Source of the DNA: JAWLFI01 sp041685645
Lineage (GTDB): Bacteria; Bacteroidota; Bacteroidia; Chitinophagales; Saprospiraceae
DNA length: 11,124 nucleotides
Direction: 5' to 3'
Assembly: GCA_041685645.1 (NCBI GenBank)
Contig: JAWLFI010000086.1
Coordinates: 1 to 11,124 of the forward strand
Shown: piece by piece, positions 8,301-11,124 of the stretch
How positions within the stretch are numbered: position 1 is the stretch's first letter
Layout: every line of letters begins with the position of its first letter
Notes under the pieces: generated by a model
The model's database searches: none
Told to the model about the DNA's origin: nothing
The model's input: only the letters and a program-made list of their open reading frames with translations
Program-made: the position numbers and the translations under genes

Positions 8301-8675
8301 GGTTATCTGCCCTGGAATGCTGATGGTCCGGGAGCCTGGCAAGAATTCCCCATGGAAGCGCAGTGGTCCAGTATTCACGCCTTTGCCACCGCCGATTTGA
8401 CCGGGAATGGCTTGAGCGATATTATTTTTGGTGGAAATGATTTTGAATTGGAAATTGAAAGTGCACGTATGGATGCCAACAGCATGGGAGTTTTACTGCA
8501 GGTTAAAGAAAATCAATGGAAGTACGTTCCCCAAGATGGCTTGTTGGGAAGATTTAATCGCGAATTGCGCAGCCTCAAAGTCATACAAGTGAAAGGGACA
8601 CCACATCTCATCGCGGGTTGGAAAGAGCATCCCGTGGAAATTTTTGCCTTGAAAATCTTCGACAGGGAAGGATAA
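5322..8675 (+). CDS. FG-GAP/VCBS-repeat lipoprotein with ASPIC/UnbV domain
   Basis: This 1117-residue protein begins with a lipoprotein signal (Cys18 in LTLSC). It has about 13 Asp-rich repeats of the type DFNxDGxxDLxxG, which bind calcium in FG-GAP/integrin-like beta-propellers. Seven (starting near residues 84, 136, 193, 273, 325, 407, 496) precede an ASPIC/UnbV domain at about 540-613, which shows GIGAEIRVYAG, SSATAHFGMG and IRWPDGK. Six more (about 670, 723, 780, 840, 922, 1025) follow. The repeats at 922 and 1025 are degenerate. Such a protein is expected at the cell surface or in the periplasm as a binding or scaffolding module; no catalytic motif is seen. Its start codon lies inside the end of the haloperoxidase gene, so the two are very likely made together. 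The partner or ligand is unknown. It lacks the SusC/SusD neighbours seen beside many such proteins. Confidence 0.92.
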   Translation: MNKLQLLFLLLCILTLSCDRTAVEEKEEVSLEELAYEAPANALFQKLEEEDTRISFQNELRETEAFNYYNYTYMYNGSGVAVADFNNDGLLDLFFVGAMTSNKLYLNMGDLRFRDITAAAGVKGPNVLKTGVAVHDVNEDGYMDIYVCHSGLSPAAMRTNALYINNQDGTFTEEAVARGLDDQSHTNHALFFDYDNDNDLDLFLLNHPIDFNLINNMSLKQKEDGTILRDGTPENLFEGDRLFENVGQGQFKEVSEEAGVFQKAYGLSVTPMDINEDGWMDLYVGNDFIEPDFLYINRGDGTFVDSIDAYFPHTSNNTMGADAGDVDNDGRLDFMSLDMLPEGHYRQKTLMTSMRYDRYKQLEEYNYGRQIMRNTLFVKGDDGKMRDVACFSGVDATDWSWSPLIADFDGDGYKDIFITNGYRRDLTDLDYMTYYDEKVGRTSLPEDNVEALLDEVPIHPVPNYIYRNRGDLTFESSAKQWGLGDPVFSNGALYADLDNDGDLDLVVNNFDMPTFIYKNRSKELTGHRDLRLRLKGPKGNIDGIGAEIRVYAGDQIQHQNVQRIKGFMSYSSATAHFGMGKMEQVDSIAIRWPDGKTERLKNVKTNQLLTIHYSDAGIGPWPKLPLPRQFLTSESSVDFTHSENEFIDLKREPLLPRAFSRRGPVIEVLDFNRDGREDFFVGGARGQASAIFIQQADGTFQSIAEEFFAGEAQYEDVAVGVGDFNSDGWPDLYVGSGGYSEPEESFQYRDRLYINEDGRSLRRQQLPPRQVNTGAVTVADFNQDGLMDVFVAGYLIPDQYPHAPASYILINREGELEDQTDQWWPDGAIEEAVSSALSLDVTGNGYDDLLVAGEWMPLTLWPNSGEQFLDPVAVPDSEGWWNTLEASQLNAGGETHILAGNFGENTRWRARPEEPIEVFAADFDQSGRHTPLLTHYMQGERVPIARRDALMELMPSLRSKYVKFSSYAEARIEDLVDVEGDQVLHRKAATLKSGYLPWNADGPGAWQEFPMEAQWSSIHAFATADLTGNGLSDIIFGGNDFELEIESARMDANSMGVLLQVKENQWKYVPQDGLLGRFNRELRSLKVIQVKGTPHLIAGWKEHPVEIFALKIFDREG

Positions 8676-8680
8676 TTTTG
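8649..8680 (+). promoter_or_regulatory. Bacteroidota-type promoter for the small membrane protein gene
   Basis: TTG (8649-8651) and TAATTTTG (8673-8680, exact TAnnTTTG) are separated by 21 nt. The first three bases of the -7 element are the TAA stop codon of the preceding gene. The next start codon lies 28 nt after the motif, so a leader of about 20 nt is expected. This implies the small membrane gene is not dependent on read-through from the haloperoxidase pair. Confidence 0.5.
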
Positions 8681-8708
8681 TATATTAATCTTAAATTAAA
8701 CCCAGTGC

Positions 8709-9053
8709 ATGAGATTTATCGTCGTCATTTTGTTGAACGGAGCCTTTGTGTACATTACCAGCGCCCTGCTCACAGGTGTCGAAGTTAAAAATTTTTGGAT
8801 GGCGATTCTCGTCGGATTGGTTTTGGGCGTAATTAATGCGACCATCAAACCCGTTATAACCGTTCTCACCCTCCCCTTTACCATCATTACATTCGGGCTG
8901 TTTCTCCTCGTGATCAATGCCGCCATGGTCATGTTGACGAACGCCATCGTGCCCGGTTTTGCCGTGGCCGGTTGGTGGAGCGCCCTGTTTTTTTCTATCA
9001 TAATGTCACTGTTGAATTTAATCGTCGCCGATTTGAAAAGAAAGCCGAAGTGA
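8709..9053 (+). CDS. phage holin family 4 / YvlD-like membrane protein
   Basis: The 114-residue product is almost entirely hydrophobic, with four predicted membrane helices at about 2-22, 30-49, 52-75 and 84-107 and a basic tail (DLKRKPK). The sequence GVINATIKPVITVLTLPFTI is characteristic of the Phage_holin_4_2/YvlD family, small bacterial inner-membrane proteins that are widespread in chromosomes. Despite the name, most have no shown role in lysis, and nothing phage-like surrounds this one. Length (about 110-120) is typical. The ATG at 8709 gives a compact protein starting directly in helix 1. It has its own candidate promoter 28 nt upstream. After the stop there is a T-rich stretch (9075-9107) but no convincing stem-loop before it. 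Confidence 0.85.
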   Translation: MRFIVVILLNGAFVYITSALLTGVEVKNFWMAILVGLVLGVINATIKPVITVLTLPFTIITFGLFLLVINAAMVMLTNAIVPGFAVAGWWSALFFSIIMSLLNLIVADLKRKPK

Positions 9054-9109
9054 GCACGATCCAGGCCCACTTAATTTTTAAATTCTTTTCTTTTTAATTA
9101 TTTTTTTGG

Positions 9110-9233
9110 GCATCACCGCGCGTATTCGCGCGGTCGCTACGGTACGCAGCTCACTATTCGTTCGGCCCTCGCTCCACTGCGTTTCGCTCGGTCTGGCTCA
9201 CTGGCGTTCGCCACTGCTCCCCATCGCTGATGC
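9110..9233. repeat. 124-bp REP/MITE-like element with terminal inverted repeats
   Basis: GCATCA at 9110-9115 is the exact inverted complement of TGATGC at 9228-9233, bounding a G+C-rich island inside A/T-rich spacer. Inside are a strong hairpin ACCGCGCG-TATT-CGCGCGGT (9115-9134, 8-bp stem) and a second one TGGCG-TT-CGCCA (9202-9213). The stretch of CGCT/GCTC words looks like the non-coding dispersed repeats that, from memory, occur in Bacteroidota genomes, whose translations give spurious basic peptides. There is no transposase and no evident target-site duplication. Calling it a repeat is inference, because only one copy is visible. Confidence 0.5.
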
Positions 9234-9644
9234 AAGGCGGAGTGTTTTTTCCGGAAAATACAAGCATTTTTTGCCCTGCGGAGCCGAAGACTTCGCTGTC
9301 CATTATTTACTTTCTTAACTTTAGGAAAATAATTACAATAGTACAAGTCTTTTGATCTTCCTGATAAAAACAGCTCAAGCTTCGAGCGTTAACCCTTTGG
9401 TTAATAGTTGTTTTTCCAACACCGGAAGTACCCCTTACTTTAATCACCACAATCTTTATCATAAAGGTTATGAATATAATGTTTGTTTTGCCCCGTCGAA
9501 AACCCTTGCCTCATTCATTCCCGGGCTTATAGTTTACATCCGGAAAGGACTGTTATTGCCGGAATAGCAAGAGGGGAAGTTCCCCGCTACAAATTTTAGT
9601 GGAGAAAATTGGGAAAATAATTTCCAAAATTTTATATTAGTTAC

Positions 9645-9706
9645 GCAGGAAAATGATCCCGCACATGCTTTCAGAAATGAAGCCTGGGACGTTTCCTGCA
9701 TTTTTT
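9645..9706 (+). terminator. long imperfect hairpin followed by T-run
   Basis: GCAGGAAA (9645-9652) pairs with TTTCCTGC (9692-9699). Further in, TCCC (9657-9660) pairs with GGGA (9686-9689). The innermost arm GCTTTCA (9667-9673) pairs, with one bulged T, with TGAAGC (9678-9683) across a GAAA tetraloop. Six T follow at 9701-9706. The shape fits an intrinsic terminator or the 3' end of a small RNA on the plus strand. No gene lies immediately upstream, so what it would terminate is unclear. Internal loops make it a moderate call. Confidence 0.4.
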
Positions 9707-9956
9707 CCCTTCTTCTTTTTCCAGTGACCCCTTATCGGTGCCAGTGGGCAGACAGCCATACCGCTCGCATTGAATGGCAGTTTGGAAATTATTCCAGGAT
9801 GGTCGAACGTTGAGAGCATAGTATAATTAAAACAGGGGCTCTGCCTGCAGTGAGATAGCTTATGGGCGGAACGATCGAACTGAGCACTTCCAGCGCACAG
9901 TCAAAAACAGAAAATATCCACATTTCAAACCTCCGATTGAACTATTATTGACTTCT

Positions 9957-9960
9957 GAGG
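9957..9960 (+). promoter_or_regulatory. Shine-Dalgarno-like site for the CIA30-family gene
   Basis: GAGG lies 10 nt before the ATG at 9971, the usual spacing. The other starts in this window lack such a motif, so this helps fix the start. It favours ATG 9971 over the out-of-frame ATG at 9967, which is closed after 18 codons. Confidence 0.45.
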
Positions 9961-9970
9961 TAACTTATGT

Positions 9971-10492
9971 ATGCAATCCATTCTAACAATTCTCTTCCTC
10001 ATGATACAAACCATGCTCTTTGACTTTTCTCCTTCTGCCGACCCTTCCTCCTGGCGCATCGTAGATGATGGCGTAATGGGCGGCAGATCCCAGGGACAAC
10101 TCGAACTTTCAGATGCGGGCCATGGAGTATTTTCGGGGCAAATATCTCTGGAAAATAATGGCGGCTTTTCTTCTCTGCGCTATCAACCACAAGCCATAGT
10201 CCTCAGGGATGAAAAGGAATTGGTTCTACGCATCAAGGGCGATGGGAAGCGCTATCAATGCAGGATAAAATCCCAACCTAGCGATGCGCACTCCTATGCG
10301 CAATATTTCGAGACGAGTGGAGAATGGCAAACGGTGCGCCTGCCATTAATGGACTTTTATCCTACCTATCGGGGCCGCACCCTGGACCGACCCAACTATC
10401 CGGCGGAAAGGCTAGCGGAATTTGGGCTGCTTATTGGTAATGAGAAAGAAGAATCTTTTGAGTTGCTCATCGATTGGGTAGGGCTGGATTAA
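9971..10492 (+). CDS. CIA30 family protein
   Basis: The 173-residue protein is recognisable as CIA30 family by WRIVDDGVMGGRSQG at 28-42, a Gly-rich FSGQISLENNGGFSSLR segment, and the ending FGLLIGNEKEESFELLIDWV. In eukaryotes CIA30 (NDUFAF1) assists assembly of respiratory complex I. Bacterial members share the galactose-binding-like beta-sandwich fold but their role is not established, and no complex I genes lie here. Length is normal for the bacterial form. The first 16 residues are hydrophobic but short and uncharged, so export is uncertain. It stands alone after a long spacer. A damaged copy of its first 28 codons lies about 200 bp downstream. Confidence 0.87.
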   Translation: MQSILTILFLMIQTMLFDFSPSADPSSWRIVDDGVMGGRSQGQLELSDAGHGVFSGQISLENNGGFSSLRYQPQAIVLRDEKELVLRIKGDGKRYQCRIKSQPSDAHSYAQYFETSGEWQTVRLPLMDFYPTYRGRTLDRPNYPAERLAEFGLLIGNEKEESFELLIDWVGLD

Positions 10493-10698
10493 TGGCTCCT
10501 TACTAGCTTATCAAGGCAAGGATTGTCTCAGGCACCAATCAAAAACCACCCAAATCCAAAGAAATACCGCTAAAGCGCCACACGCTTAACGTCTTCCGCG
10601 CTTCATAAATCCCATTTGCCGTAGAACGTAGATTGAAGCAAAATTGGGAAGGAAACAGATCATTCAAAACTCTACCCGCCTTTCCCTGTTTATCAAAC

Positions 10699-10806
10699 AT
10701 GCAGACAATCTCACTTACTCTTTTTATTATGTTACAGACCCTACCTTTCGATTTTTCCCCTTCTTCGGATACTCCCTCCTGGCCCAGGTCTTCACTTATA
10801 TCTTGA
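10699..10806 (+). pseudogene. truncated remnant of a CIA30-family paralogue
   Basis: Reading from ATG 10699, the first 28 codons align without gaps to the start of the intact CIA30 gene, ending at the shared Trp28 (10780-10782), with 17 of 28 residues identical. The shared core is FDFSPS at residues 17-22, and many differences there fall at third codon positions. After Trp28 similarity stops abruptly: the hallmark IVDDGVMGG motif is absent and a TGA follows at 10804-10806. This looks like a diverged tandem copy that lost everything beyond its 5' end. A real 35-residue peptide is possible but less likely. Upstream sequences of the two copies do not obviously match. Confidence 0.6.
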
Positions 10807-10925
10807 TTGCATTCAGGGTAGGAGCCTTGTTGTCTCCTTTCCGGAGTTTCCACGATTAAAAACGAGGATATTAGCGCCAGGCCAACTTATCCCAGGAGGA
10901 TTACAGCCGCAACTCAGGAAAGGCC

Positions 10926-11124
10926 TTAGAGAAGCTTTCTATTGTGCAGGGAATGAATCATTTCGGGCAATTCTTGCCAACTCCAAAGGTGACCTTGTTG
11001 TAAGCGTAACGATTTGTCACCTCCATACACCACATGCACATATTCGGCCCCCGTATCACTTACCTTTTGCCAAAATTTTAGATTTGAAAAATACGAGCTA
11101 CTTTTTGTAGCGCCGGCCTTGATT
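10926..11124 (-). CDS. C-terminal end of AAA ATPase with DUF4143 domain (partial)
   Basis: On the minus strand an open frame enters at the right edge and ends with TAA at 10926-10928, giving the last 65 residues of a protein whose start lies outside. It reads IKAGATKSSSYFSNLKFW near the edge, then AEYVHVVYGGD, then LWSWQELPEM. This is the typical tail of the ATP-binding proteins with an N-terminal AAA_14 P-loop domain and a C-terminal DUF4143 domain (the restriction-endonuclease-like fold with an E-x-K element near IKAG). The P-loop itself is off-window. These proteins are common, often in several copies per Bacteroidota genome, and their function is not well defined. The gene is convergent with the CIA30 remnant. 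No clear terminator is seen in the 120 bp between them. Confidence 0.7.
   Translation of the reverse strand, partial: IKAGATKSSSYFSNLKFWQKVSDTGAEYVHVVYGGDKSLRLQQGHLWSWQELPEMIHSLHNRKLL

Larger units (their letters stand above)
9054..9970. other. 917-bp intergenic region with structured elements
   Basis: I find no credible gene. The longest open frame (9352-9567) has no ATG start and no recognisable domain. What stands out is structure. There is a T-rich run at 9075-9107, the 124-bp inverted-repeat element at 9110-9233, and a near-palindrome around 9285-9295 (CGAAG-A-CTTCG). A small stem TTAACC/GGTTAA at 9389-9404 is followed closely by five T at 9411-9415. A short stem GGGGA/TCCCC lies at 9573-9585, and a long hairpin with T-run at 9645-9706. 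This could be a dispersed-repeat spacer or could hide a small RNA. Confidence 0.6.

Noticed and set aside
8709..9053. Reading the holin-family gene as evidence of a prophage
   Set aside because: No endolysin, structural, integrase or other phage gene is nearby; this family is common in ordinary chromosomes.
9137..9346. Minus-strand frame giving an Arg/Ala-rich peptide
   Set aside because: It lies almost entirely over the inverted-repeat element; basic peptides of this sort are typical artefacts of such repeats.
9352..9567. Plus-strand 71-residue frame
   Set aside because: It starts at TTG, has no ribosome-binding site and no recognisable motif.
10539..10853. Minus-strand 104-residue frame covering the CIA30 remnant
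   Set aside because: It is antisense to the clearly homologous 5' CIA30 copy and shows no domain of its own.

Overview
The window looks like chromosomal DNA from a Bacteroidota bacterium. Four things suggest this: many lipoprotein signal peptides, a long FG-GAP/ASPIC-UnbV lipoprotein, A-rich translation starts that mostly lack a Shine-Dalgarno sequence, and TTG...TAnnTTTG promoters. The gene content resembles Saprospiria/Lewinella-like marine lineages, but that placement is inference. No plasmid, phage or CRISPR hallmark is visible.

Layout. Positions 1-806 hold no convincing gene, only a short perfect hairpin repeat (254-274). Positions 807-3914 carry three co-directional genes: a lipobox-bearing SAM methyltransferase, a sulfotransferase and a two-HKD cardiolipin synthase. 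A Bacteroidota-type promoter (3965-3994) precedes a tightly coupled pair (4007-8675). The first gene of the pair encodes a vanadium-dependent haloperoxidase/PAP2-superfamily lipoprotein with all seven expected vanadate/phosphate-pocket residues. The second encodes an 1117-residue lipoprotein of calcium-binding-like FG-GAP/VCBS repeats with a central ASPIC/UnbV domain; the two reading frames overlap by 8 nt. A second promoter spans the stop codon of that long gene and would drive a small four-helix membrane protein of the YvlD/phage-holin-4 family.

Positions 9054-9970 are non-coding. They hold a 124-bp element with terminal inverted repeats and internal hairpins (9110-9233), and a long imperfect hairpin followed by a T-run (9645-9706). 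A CIA30-family gene follows (9971-10492). About 200 bp downstream lies a decayed copy of only its first 28 codons. The right edge holds, on the minus strand, the C-terminal end of an AAA/DUF4143-type ATPase that runs out of the window.

How the genes may work together: most products are predicted to act in or at the envelope (two or three lipoproteins, a phospholipid synthase, a small integral membrane protein). The clearest functional unit is the haloperoxidase-like enzyme with its overlapping beta-propeller lipoprotein, presumably both exported and membrane-anchored. The methyltransferase-sulfotransferase-cardiolipin synthase group may modify or build envelope molecules, but the sequence does not identify its substrates.
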